This document shows, one piece after another, positions 56,400-64,000 of a stretch of DNA of 64,000 bases. How positions within the stretch are numbered: position 1 is the stretch's first letter; every line of letters starts with the position of its first letter. Below the pieces are notes generated by a model that was not told the DNA's origin, ran no database searches, and saw nothing but the letters and a program-made list of their open reading frames with translations. This DNA is from Candidatus Nanosynbacter sp. HMT-352 (lineage in GTDB: Bacteria > Patescibacteriota > Saccharimonadia > Saccharimonadales > Saccharimonadaceae). A program made the position numbers and the translations under genes. The DNA is taken from contig NZ_CP089520.1 in NCBI RefSeq assembly GCF_021222645.1, positions 124,001 to 188,000 on the forward strand. Direction: 5' to 3'.

Positions 56400-57926
56400 A
56401 TGTCACGATCAAACACGGAGAAACGAGAGCAAGTTGCTTTATTTGCAGCGGCAATTTTAGTAGCAATCGGTGGAATTATTTATGAATTAATCTTAGGTGC
56501 GGCTGCGTCATATTTGGTGGGCGATTCGATTCTGAGCTTTAGTCTAGCAACCGGCGTGACGTTGTTTGGTATGGGAATTGGTTCACTACTCGTCAATTAC
56601 ATAAAGATTCATCCGGCGACTAGCTTCGCTGTTAATGAAATTATTTTGGGGTTAATTGGTGGAAATTCGGTGATGTTGATGTATTTGGGATTCGTTTTTA
56701 CGCGTTCACATTGGCTGATTTTTGCTGTAATAAGTCTGACGATCGGCATTTGTATTGGACTGGAAATCCCGCTCTTAATGAAGATGTTTCAGGAATTTGG
56801 ACGCAAGTCTTCGGTGAAATTATTTAGTAAGATTTTGGCACTCGATTATTTTGGGGCGTTAATTGCGTCGCTATTATTCCCGCTCGTTATGATTCCGTAT
56901 CTTGGCTTAATGCGTAGCGCGTATCTGGTGGCGGCACTGAATATTGGCGTTGCGGTTCTGATTCTTAAGCAAATGAAGACTTCGAAAATTATTATGACAA
57001 TTAGCGTTATTGCAACAATGTTGCTTTTGGGATTTTTTATTTTTGCGACAGAAATTGAACATGGAATTGACAAGCGAACGTATAAAGATCCGGTGATGTG
57101 GCAGCAACAGACGCCATATCAGAAAATTGTCCTGACGAGATATAAAAATGACACCAGGTTGTTTTTGAATCGCAATTTGCAGTTTTCCAGCCTTGACGAA
57201 GCACGTTATCACGAAACGCTGTCCGCTTCCGCTCTGTCTTCAGTTGCTAATCCGAAGCGCGTGCTGATTATGGGCGGCGGCGATGGTTTGCTGGCTCGGG
57301 ATGTTTTGAAATATCCCAGCGTTGAGCATATTACGTTGGTCGATATCGATGAGACGATGACTAATTTGGCGAAAACTAATCATCTTCTTACTGATATAAA
57401 TCAGCGTTCGTTGCATGATCCGCGCGTTTCAATTGTCAATCAAGACGCTTTCCAATTCGCCTTCTCTACCAATGATAAATATGATGTTGTGTTGATTGAT
57501 TTGGTGGATCCGTCGAATGAGAAATTAGCCAAGTTATATTCCGAGCAATTATATCGTCAAATCGGTAATATTTTAACGGAACGTGGCGTTATGGTGACGC
57601 AAGCGACGTCTTCATTTTTCTCTCCGCATGCTTTTTATATGGTGGCAAACACCGTCAAGTCTGCTCATTCGGGGCGATATGTGACGGCGTTTTCGGTCAA
57701 TGTGCCGTCATTTGGCGAGTGGGGTTTTGTGTTGTCTGCGCCGCAAGCTGAGGTTGTGGTTAGTCAGCCATTGCCGAAAAATCTGCGATATCAAAACCAA
57801 AAATTGCTTACTTTTTTGACTAAGCAAAACGCCGTTTCTGTGCCGTCTGGGCCAACTTCTACGCTGATTTCTCCGCGAATCACCGACGTTTATAACTCTG
57901 ATATGCATCAGTGGCGATACGAATAG
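56400..57926 (+). CDS. speE: Spermidine synthase fused to a membrane domain
   Basis: A 508-aa protein. Residues 1-225 hold about seven transmembrane helices (ALFAAAILVAIGGIIYELIL and on). The aminopropyltransferase domain covers about 230-480: LNRNLQFSSLDEARYHETL, LIMGGGDGLLARDVLKY, TLVDIDETM and VLIDLVDPSNEK, which are the substrate and decarboxy-SAM binding motifs. AAGGAG lies 7 bases upstream. Membrane-fused SpeE proteins are known but their specific role is not; the N-terminal part may carry polyamines. Confidence 0.88.
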   Translation: MSRSNTEKREQVALFAAAILVAIGGIIYELILGAAASYLVGDSILSFSLATGVTLFGMGIGSLLVNYIKIHPATSFAVNEIILGLIGGNSVMLMYLGFVFTRSHWLIFAVISLTIGICIGLEIPLLMKMFQEFGRKSSVKLFSKILALDYFGALIASLLFPLVMIPYLGLMRSAYLVAALNIGVAVLILKQMKTSKIIMTISVIATMLLLGFFIFATEIEHGIDKRTYKDPVMWQQQTPYQKIVLTRYKNDTRLFLNRNLQFSSLDEARYHETLSASALSSVANPKRVLIMGGGDGLLARDVLKYPSVEHITLVDIDETMTNLAKTNHLLTDINQRSLHDPRVSIVNQDAFQFAFSTNDKYDVVLIDLVDPSNEKLAKLYSEQLYRQIGNILTERGVMVTQATSSFFSPHAFYMVANTVKSAHSGRYVTAFSVNVPSFGEWGFVLSAPQAEVVVSQPLPKNLRYQNQKLLTFLTKQNAVSVPSGPTSTLISPRITDVYNSDMHQWRYE

Positions 57927-57929
57927 TTT

Positions 57930-60578
57930 TTAGTCGGCGGTAGTGCTCTTTTTTCGTCGGCGACGTCGTCGCTTTGGTGTGGCCGAGGCTAGTGGCGTAA
58001 CTGTGCTAATTGCGGTTTCTGTAGGTGTGTTATCATTGCCGCGAATTTGCAAAACAACTTCGCCGTCGTTTGCTGCGGGTTGCTGCTTTTCCGGTTGGCT
58101 ATTGACCGCTGGAGCGTTGTTTGCGGGTTGCGGTTGAGGTTTGGCAGGCTGCTTTTTTTGGTTGCGGACAGGTTTTATTGCGGCATCAATTTCCTTCTCG
58201 ACATCTTCCCTGTTTCGCGAATACATGCGACGCGAGTGTTCAATAATGTGTGGCGTGTTGTCGGCTTGGCTTGGCGGAAGCTCCAATGTGCGAGCAGAAA
58301 ACGCGGGAGTTTTCTCGCCGCCGATAACCATATTGACAACGAAATTACGATTGTGCATCTGTAGAAGGTCGATTGCCTCGAAGTTCGGCTCAAACTGCTT
58401 AGCAAGAATTGGTGCATCGTCAGCAGAAACTCGGAAAGAAATCATGGTGCCGACGTTTCCGAAAACTGCGTCACGAACTGTGTCGCTCATCTGGGAAATA
58501 TACTGGTTGGCAACGGTCAAGTTAAGGCCATATTTTCGAGCCTCGGATAGAATAGTTGCAAATGAATCGGTGGCGAAGTTCTGAAACTCGTCGACATAAA
58601 GATAGAATGGACGGCGGTCGCGGACGTCAGGAATGTCACTTCGAGACATAGCGGCAAGCTGGATTTTTGTGACCAAGAACGAACCGAGTATGGCAGCATT
58701 ATCTTCGCCGATAAGACCTTTGGACAGATTGACAATTAGAATCTTTCCTTCGTCCATAATTTGGCGAATATTGAACGTAGATTTCGGCTGCCCGATGATG
58801 TTACGGATGATTGGATTGGCGGTGAAAGCTCCGACTTTATTTAAGACTGGCGCAATCGCCTCGGCCACAAACTTGTCATTCCAGCTGGCAAATTCGACAT
58901 TCCAGAATTGCAAAACCACGGTGTCGCGACAATAAGTCAGCGTTTCTTTTCGGAATTCCTTATCTGTTAGCATGCGAGTAATATCAAGCATCGTCGCTTC
59001 TGGTCGATCCAGCAAAGCTAAAATAGTGTACCGCAAAATATATTCAAGCCGCGGTCCCCACGAATCGCCGAAAATACGCTTCAAAACGCCGATGATTTCT
59101 GATGAAATGTTGGTTTTTTGGTTCGGGTTCGTGACTTCCAGCGGGTTGAACCCCAGAGGATACGCGGTGTCGGCTGGATTAAAATAAATCACGTCGTTCA
59201 ATCGGCTGCCGGGGATAAATTTCATGTTGTTGATTGCGAAGTCGCCGTGCGGGTCGATGATGGCATATCCTTGATTATGGAAAATGTCGCTTAAGGCGAA
59301 GAGCTCTAATAGTCCGCTCTTTCCGGCGCCCGTTTGCCCTATTATGTAAACGTGGCGTGAGCGGTCATAGCGCAACATACCGAATTGATGGCTGATACCG
59401 CGGAAGTTGGTGACGCCAAAGGCAGAAATTTGGTCATCGTTGACATCTTCGCCAGTTAAGACTGGCAATTTGGACGGCGGTTCTGCGGTCTTGGAACTTG
59501 CCCAAACTATATTTGGCGTTTCAACGTTGGTATGTGGCAAGTGAAAAACTGACGCCAATTCTTCTATGTTTAAGATGAAGCCGTCGCCGATGAACGAACG
59601 CTTGCGATATTTATCAATAAATTCTTTACCAAACATACCCTTGGTGGCGCGAAATCCGTTGAGATTTGTTGAGTTGAACTGCTTAAACGTACCGACGAGC
59701 GCCTGCATGCGAAGCTTAGCGTTTGTCTGACTTTCGCCCATATAAACCAAGCGAATCTTTACTTCATAGCCGAGCTTGGTCGCCTTTTTCTCTGCTTCAG
59801 AAATGCGAGTTTTATCGCGGTCTGATAGCTCAACGGCTGTCGATTGATTTGCTCCCTGCTCTGGTGGTTGCCATAACGCACCAAGTACACCGATTAGCCA
59901 TTGCATACTGCCGCCGAATCCTGGCAAGGAGAACATTCGTCCGTTTTTTATACTATTGATATATCGATCTGCGGCGTTTTGCCAGTCATCTGGGATTGGT
60001 CTGACTAGCACCTGAATCCATAATTCTTCGCCGGTGGTTTCCAATTTTGCTAGCGTACCCGTAATGCCTGCCAGCGGGTCGACTTCGAAGTTTTGGAAGG
60101 TGCGAATCGGGAGAAATTCATCTGTGGTTAATGTCAATTCTGTCGAGTAAGCAACTTCGTGGTCGCGCTCGTGCTCAGTGTAATCTTCGTCGGCTTGGTG
60201 AATTTGAACGGTTGGGTATTGAGAATAAATCTGTCCCTCGACAAAGCTCTGCAGGGTTTTTGGCACCCAAACATAAAATCTGATCTGACCATTAACGGAG
60301 GCGATTTCAAAGCTGATGTGCTCTTGGTGCCCGCCAGATAATCGCAATTCTTTATTGTCGCGAAGAATTCCGTGTAGTGAAGCGAATAACTGCTCGGCGG
60401 CAAGTTCTTGCTTATCATTTGTGCGTGGGATTTCCAGAACCAAAAGCACGCTCTCAACTGGGGTGAAATCTTCTATCTTCCGATAATTACGCCACGTCAA
60501 AAACATCAGGACTGCCACGATTGGCATCCAAACATACCATTGCAATAACGTACCGATGAGCCAAGAAATGATTTGCAT
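57930..60578 (-). CDS. VirD4/TraG-type conjugation coupling ATPase
   Basis: An 882-aa protein. One or two membrane helices lie at the N-terminus (about 3-27). A domain of ~380 residues precedes the FtsK/TraG-type motor, where Walker A is GQTGAGKSG near residue 430 and Walker B is LYVDEFQNFAT near 675. The tail (about 800-882) is Pro/Gln-rich and ends KRRRRRRKK. Such proteins recruit DNA or protein to type IV secretion channels and are common in Saccharibacteria, where a role in host contact or DNA uptake has been suggested. No other T4SS gene is next to it. It runs convergently to speE (3-base gap). Confidence 0.82.
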   Translation of the reverse strand: MQIISWLIGTLLQWYVWMPIVAVLMFLTWRNYRKIEDFTPVESVLLVLEIPRTNDKQELAAEQLFASLHGILRDNKELRLSGGHQEHISFEIASVNGQIRFYVWVPKTLQSFVEGQIYSQYPTVQIHQADEDYTEHERDHEVAYSTELTLTTDEFLPIRTFQNFEVDPLAGITGTLAKLETTGEELWIQVLVRPIPDDWQNAADRYINSIKNGRMFSLPGFGGSMQWLIGVLGALWQPPEQGANQSTAVELSDRDKTRISEAEKKATKLGYEVKIRLVYMGESQTNAKLRMQALVGTFKQFNSTNLNGFRATKGMFGKEFIDKYRKRSFIGDGFILNIEELASVFHLPHTNVETPNIVWASSKTAEPPSKLPVLTGEDVNDDQISAFGVTNFRGISHQFGMLRYDRSRHVYIIGQTGAGKSGLLELFALSDIFHNQGYAIIDPHGDFAINNMKFIPGSRLNDVIYFNPADTAYPLGFNPLEVTNPNQKTNISSEIIGVLKRIFGDSWGPRLEYILRYTILALLDRPEATMLDITRMLTDKEFRKETLTYCRDTVVLQFWNVEFASWNDKFVAEAIAPVLNKVGAFTANPIIRNIIGQPKSTFNIRQIMDEGKILIVNLSKGLIGEDNAAILGSFLVTKIQLAAMSRSDIPDVRDRRPFYLYVDEFQNFATDSFATILSEARKYGLNLTVANQYISQMSDTVRDAVFGNVGTMISFRVSADDAPILAKQFEPNFEAIDLLQMHNRNFVVNMVIGGEKTPAFSARTLELPPSQADNTPHIIEHSRRMYSRNREDVEKEIDAAIKPVRNQKKQPAKPQPQPANNAPAVNSQPEKQQPAANDGEVVLQIRGNDNTPTETAISTVTPLASATPKRRRRRRKKSTTAD

Positions 60579-60616
60579 GCTGTATAAATTATCTCACCTC
60601 TGAAGGAAGTTTGCAA

Positions 60617-61675
60617 CTAAGCTTGAGCGACTTCTTCGAAAACGTAAGTGGCTTTAGCTACTCGTTTGAATTGTGGTTTTGATTGAAGGTTGAGCAGAAT
60701 CGTTGTTTCTTTGACTTGTCGTTTGTCGAGAACTTGGCGAACAATTTCATCTCGGTGAAGTGGAGTTTCAGAGTTCTTTAGGATGTCGGTGATGATATCT
60801 GAAACAGTGCCGCGACTATAACCCCAGCTGGCAAGCGCGTAAATACCGCGGCCGATTAGAACAAAGCGCTTATCTTTAATAAGTTCATTGTGAATTGCCT
60901 GCGTTGTAACGCTTCGGCGGTTAAATTCGCTATCCCGAATTCCCTTAGCAATGTCGGAAAAATGCATCGGTGAGCCATTTGTGTCCAAAACAACGTAGAT
61001 TTTATCGCGAATGTTCTTTGGATTAACGGCTGGCCATTTGGCTAGTCCCCATTGATCATTCAAGCTGGCCAATTTTTTACTAACGGTAGCCAAGGCTGCG
61101 ATATTTGAAGGATGTTCATAGTCCAATTTTTTGTGCAATTCTTCCGCAGTAATAGGTTCACCGTGCTTTTTGATTGTTTTGACAACTTCTTCGACTCGTG
61201 CTCTAATTTGCTTTTCGTTGCCGAGAGTGTCGATCGCTGCCGCTTGGTAATAATCGTCATTCTCTGTAACAATCGTGATATTTTCTGCTAGCTCAGAAAT
61301 GAACGCCACACGAGCGCGGTCAATTGCAGTAGCTTCTTTACCGAGGAAATGCGACGCCAAATCCTGCATCCGCGCAACTCGTCCCATCTCAGACAAACTC
61401 GAAGTAATTTCTTTTTCCATAGCAATAACCGAAGGAAGTTCTCCCTCGGCGACAGCTGCACGTAGACGCGTTAAGATTGCTTTTTCTAGCTGACGAACGC
61501 GCTCGCGAGTAATGCCGAACATATCGCCAATTAACTCTAATGTTTCTTTTCGATCGTACAAACCAAATCGTCGAGAAATAATCTCCTTCTCGCGCTCTTG
61601 CGGAATTTTAGAAATAATAGTATCGACGACAGAATTTAATTTGGCGCTTTGCTCGGTTTTTGCTGTCTCGCTCAT
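60617..61675 (-). CDS. Sigma-70 region 4 / HARE-HTH regulatory protein
   Basis: A 352-aa protein. The first ~80 residues form a sigma region 4-like helix-turn-helix: QEREKEIISRRFGL, then ETLELIGDMFGITRERVRQL. There is no region 2, so it cannot be a complete sigma factor. A HARE-HTH-like winged helix follows later (about 225-290: MHFSDIAKGIRDSEF, GRGIYALASWGY), as in the RNA polymerase delta subunit RpoE. This fusion is known from Patescibacteria/Firmicutes relatives and may be an RNA polymerase accessory factor. Its promoter is consensus, and a 5-codon ORF overlaps its start. Confidence 0.8.
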   Translation of the reverse strand: MSETAKTEQSAKLNSVVDTIISKIPQEREKEIISRRFGLYDRKETLELIGDMFGITRERVRQLEKAILTRLRAAVAEGELPSVIAMEKEITSSLSEMGRVARMQDLASHFLGKEATAIDRARVAFISELAENITIVTENDDYYQAAAIDTLGNEKQIRARVEEVVKTIKKHGEPITAEELHKKLDYEHPSNIAALATVSKKLASLNDQWGLAKWPAVNPKNIRDKIYVVLDTNGSPMHFSDIAKGIRDSEFNRRSVTTQAIHNELIKDKRFVLIGRGIYALASWGYSRGTVSDIITDILKNSETPLHRDEIVRQVLDKRQVKETTILLNLQSKPQFKRVAKATYVFEEVAQA

Positions 61676-61689
61676 GTTACTAGAAACAT
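61672..61689 (-). CDS. Five-codon mini-ORF overlapping the sigma-like gene start
   Basis: Minus strand ATG TTT CTA GTA ACA TGA; its TGA shares bases with the ATG of the next gene (ATGA). GAGG lies 8 bases upstream of the mini-ORF, whereas the main ATG has its nearest purine-rich site ~15 bases away. Suggests coupling. Confidence 0.35.
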   Translation of the reverse strand: MFLVT

Positions 61690-61735
61690 CCTCTCTGCCT
61701 CACCACAGGTTATATTGATTGAAAATATGTTTTTA

Positions 61736-61764
61736 ATTATACAATTGCATTTGACAAAAGTCAA
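61736..61764 (-). promoter_or_regulatory. Consensus promoter of the sigma-like gene
   Basis: Minus strand TTGACT (61764-61759), 17-base spacer, TATAAT (61741-61736). Leader of about 54 bases. Confidence 0.85.
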
Positions 61765-61769
61765 TAGAT

Positions 61770-61804
61770 AAATGCCATAATTGCTGATATAAATTATAGC
61801 ATTT
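61770..61804 (-). terminator. AT-rich hairpin after topA
   Basis: A 13-bp stem (AAATGCCATAATT / AATTATAGCATTT, one wobble) with a 9-base loop between topA and the next promoter. No clear T-run on the minus strand, so terminator function is uncertain. Confidence 0.4.
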
Positions 61805-61875
61805 ATTTTACGTTTTTTGCAATAGATTATATGAAGAGTTTTTATTATCCGGAATTATTGGATAGTATAAAAATG

Positions 61876-64000
61876 CTATTTCTTTTTAGTGGATGTTTTG
61901 GTGGCCTTTTTAACTACGCGTTTGCGAGTTGGCTTCGCTGTTGTGGTGCTTAATAGCTCCAGAGCTTTTTCGTGAGTAATAGTTTTCGGATCCGTATCTT
62001 TAGGGATTTTGACATTTTTGGTGCCGTTGGTGATATATGGACCGAATCGACCATTGAGAACCTTAATTCCATCTGGGAATTCGGCAATATTCTTAGCGGC
62101 TTCGGCTTCTAATTTGGCGGCGTAAAGTTCACGCGCCTTTTCTAAAGTAATGCTGTGCGGGTCTTCTGGCTTAATGGAAACGAACAATTTACCGACTTGA
62201 ATATACGGACCAAACCGGCCAATGTTTGCTTTGATGTCTTGACCATCCTCTGTTTGACCGACAATGCGAGGTAACTTGAACATTTCCAATGCTTGCTCTA
62301 AGGTTACTGTTTCAATCTTTGCGCCTTTTGGAAGCGGCGCAAAACGAGGCTTATCTTCATCTTCAGTTGCGCCCAGTTGCAGCATTGGACCGAAACGACC
62401 GAATCTTGCAATGATTGGTTTATTTGTTTTTGGGTCAATTCCCACTTCGCGATTAGCGCCGACCTTACTTCGGTCAATTCCGCCAGATTGTTCGATTAAT
62501 TTATGGAAAGGTGTGTAAAATCCGTGCAACATTGTGCTTTTTTCCAGATCAGCACCAGCAATTTTGTCAAATTCCGTTTCAACATTGGCGGTAAAATCGT
62601 AATCGACAATTTGCGTGAAATGGTCCGTCAGGAAATCGGCAATCAGTTCGCCGCTTGGCGTTGGAATAAGCTTGCCGCGTGTCGAGCCGGTTTTTTCCTG
62701 GACAATACTTCGACTAACTTCCTCACCGTTATAGTTCAGGACAATCACATCTCGTGGCTGACCTTCGCTGTCGCCTTTTTCAACATAGCCGCGAGTTTGA
62801 ATAGTGTCAATAATCGTAGCGTAAGTTGACGGACGACCGATACCGAGATCTTCCAGTTTCTTGACTAGCGAACCTTCGGTGTAGCGAGCTGGTGGTCGTG
62901 TAAATGTTTGACGAGCTGTAATGTCGTGAGAGTTGACTCCATCGCCAGACTGTAACTTTGGCAGAAGCTCATCTTTATTACCGCCGTAAACGCGCAAAAA
63001 TCCATCAAACGTAATGACTTCGCCCTTTGCCTCAAACTGAGCGGGTTTTTTGCTCTTAGGTAAATTATCGCCTTTGATGTCAATTGTGATGGTTGTCTTT
63101 TCTAGCTTCGCTGGCGACATTTGTGACGCTAAAGTTCGGCGTCGAATTAGGTCGTATAATTTCTGATCATAGCTATTGTTGGATGCAGTTTCCAGAGTGA
63201 TGTCCGTCGGGCGAATGGCTTCGTGAGCTTCTTGGGCGGACGCAGATTTGGTCTTAAATTTGCGAACCGTTGAGTAATCTGGACCGTAAAGACGCTTGAT
63301 AAAATCGGTGGCCGCCGCGATGGCTTGGCCGCTCAAATTCACCGAGTCGGTACGCATATAGGTGATTTTTCCGTCTTGATACAATTTTTGCGCCGAGGCC
63401 ATGGTTGCTTTGGAGCTGAAGCCGAGTTTAGAGTTGGCTTCCTGTTGTAGGGTTGAAGTGGTAAATGGTGCCGCTGGATTTCTTGCCCCAGGAGTTTTTG
63501 AGATATCACTAACAATAAATTCGGCAGGTTTCAGGCTATTTAAGAACTCGTAAGCTGCTTCTTCTGTATCGAATTTTTGATTTAACTCAGCCTTAAATTC
63601 CTGATTATCGTGAATAAAAATGGCGGTAACTTTAAATTGAGAATTGCCCTCAAACTTCATAATTTCTCGTTCGCGCTCGACCAGTAATCGCACCGCTGGA
63701 CTCTGAACGCGACCAGCCGACTTTCCGCCGGGAACTTTTTGCCAGACGACTGGACTAAGCTCAAAACCAACCAGTCGGTCAAGAATTTGCCTGGCTTGTT
63801 GCGCCTGAACCAAATTCATATCCACAGTTCGCGGATTCTTAATTGCATTGGTTATGGCATCTTTGGTGATCTCATGAAAAACAATTCGCTTGGTTGTTTC
63901 AATTGGAAGATCCAGCACCTTACATAAGTGCCAAGCAATAGCCTCTCCTTCGCGGTCTTCATCGGTTGCGAGCCAAACATTTTCCTTGCCAACTGCCTTG
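61876..64000 (-). CDS. topA: DNA topoisomerase I (5' part beyond the window)
   Basis: Relaxes negative supercoils. The frame continues to the window edge with the TOPRIM end LATDEDREGEAIAWH, so only the first part is missing. The catalytic Tyr lies in KITYMRTDSVNLS. GRVQSPAVRLLVERE, GIGRPSTYATII and HEAIRPTD are family motifs. The C-terminus has three TopA repeats (RFGRFGPMLQLG, IGRFGPYIQVG, NGRFGPYITNG) but no zinc-ribbon cysteines, and ends in a Lys/Thr-rich tail. Confidence 0.95.
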   Translation of the reverse strand, partial: KAVGKENVWLATDEDREGEAIAWHLCKVLDLPIETTKRIVFHEITKDAITNAIKNPRTVDMNLVQAQQARQILDRLVGFELSPVVWQKVPGGKSAGRVQSPAVRLLVEREREIMKFEGNSQFKVTAIFIHDNQEFKAELNQKFDTEEAAYEFLNSLKPAEFIVSDISKTPGARNPAAPFTTSTLQQEANSKLGFSSKATMASAQKLYQDGKITYMRTDSVNLSGQAIAAATDFIKRLYGPDYSTVRKFKTKSASAQEAHEAIRPTDITLETASNNSYDQKLYDLIRRRTLASQMSPAKLEKTTITIDIKGDNLPKSKKPAQFEAKGEVITFDGFLRVYGGNKDELLPKLQSGDGVNSHDITARQTFTRPPARYTEGSLVKKLEDLGIGRPSTYATIIDTIQTRGYVEKGDSEGQPRDVIVLNYNGEEVSRSIVQEKTGSTRGKLIPTPSGELIADFLTDHFTQIVDYDFTANVETEFDKIAGADLEKSTMLHGFYTPFHKLIEQSGGIDRSKVGANREVGIDPKTNKPIIARFGRFGPMLQLGATEDEDKPRFAPLPKGAKIETVTLEQALEMFKLPRIVGQTEDGQDIKANIGRFGPYIQVGKLFVSIKPEDPHSITLEKARELYAAKLEAEAAKNIAEFPDGIKVLNGRFGPYITNGTKNVKIPKDTDPKTITHEKALELLSTTTAKPTRKRVVKKATKTSTKKK

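Noticed and set aside
61876-63918. topA starting at the ATG near 63918
   Set aside because: The frame continues upstream with clear TOPRIM sequence to the window edge, so the gene is cut by the window, not short.
1-64000. UGA recoded as glycine, as in Gracilibacteria and SR1
   Set aside because: Several genes end at TGA with neighbours starting right there (7760, 33294, 36476, 50574), and an intact RF2 is encoded.
1-64000. tRNA, rRNA, RNase P, tmRNA or CRISPR array
   Set aside because: I read the gaps for TTCGANTC-type arms, conserved RNA cores and regular spacer repeats and found none; gaps are mostly too short.

Overview
This window looks like chromosome from a Candidatus Saccharibacteria (TM7, Patescibacteria/CPR) bacterium, probably an oral Nanosynbacter-like lineage. 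The evidence is gene content and style: very short intergenic gaps, no visible biosynthetic operons, a DUF2207 protein with a poly-Gly tail, a sigma-region-4/HARE-HTH fusion, a VirD4-like ATPase without an obvious secretion operon, collagen-like membrane proteins, and a Gram-positive style division and wall cluster. UGA is used as a stop and RF2 is present, so the code is standard, unlike Gracilibacteria/SR1. No tRNA, rRNA or CRISPR array was recognised.

Layout. 0.2-5.6 kb: greA, lysS, DUF2207, a CNNM-type CBS protein and an unknown. 5.7-9.4 kb: an ABC exporter operon with its own PadR regulator and a PspC-domain membrane protein. 9.4-14.5 kb: a segmental tandem duplication that left two collagen-like surface protein genes, one intact uppP, one intact serS, and recognisable remnants of the second copies. 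14.5-26.5 kb: hpf, secA, an M16 peptidase, murD, hpt, prfB, then a division/wall-remodelling set (ftsE, ftsX, a coiled-coil CHAP hydrolase, ctpA) and a lone receiver. 26.5-43 kb: rpmA, an RNA methylase, a flippase-like protein, xseAB, a soluble kinase/receiver pair, recO, glyS, two unknowns, an SDR, yvcK, a divergent RelA/SpoT-like protein, rnhA, and a DUF4868(KwaB-like)/PIF1-helicase pair. 43-51.5 kb: the dcw cluster mraZ-rsmH-(23-aa peptide)-ftsL-like-ftsI-mraY-ftsW-murG-ftsQ. 51.5-55.3 kb: an AT-rich accessory island with small ORFs, a DUF2726 protein, a SHOCT protein, a small membrane peptide and a frameshifted repeat protein. 55.3-64 kb: speH, DUF4178, membrane-fused speE, a VirD4-like ATPase, the sigma/HARE-HTH protein and topA (running off the window).

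Regulation. The most pervasive signal is promoter architecture: about twenty genes have TATAAT (often with TG one base upstream, an extended -10) only 6-10 bases before the start codon and no Shine-Dalgarno, so their mRNAs should be leaderless or nearly so. Genes inside operons instead use overlaps or clear AGGAGG-type sites. In two cases a leaderless mini-ORF ends 2 bases before the real gene. Candidate operators are a 14-bp palindrome on the PadR operon promoter and two GTGGGTA repeats 10 bp apart inside the mraZ promoter.
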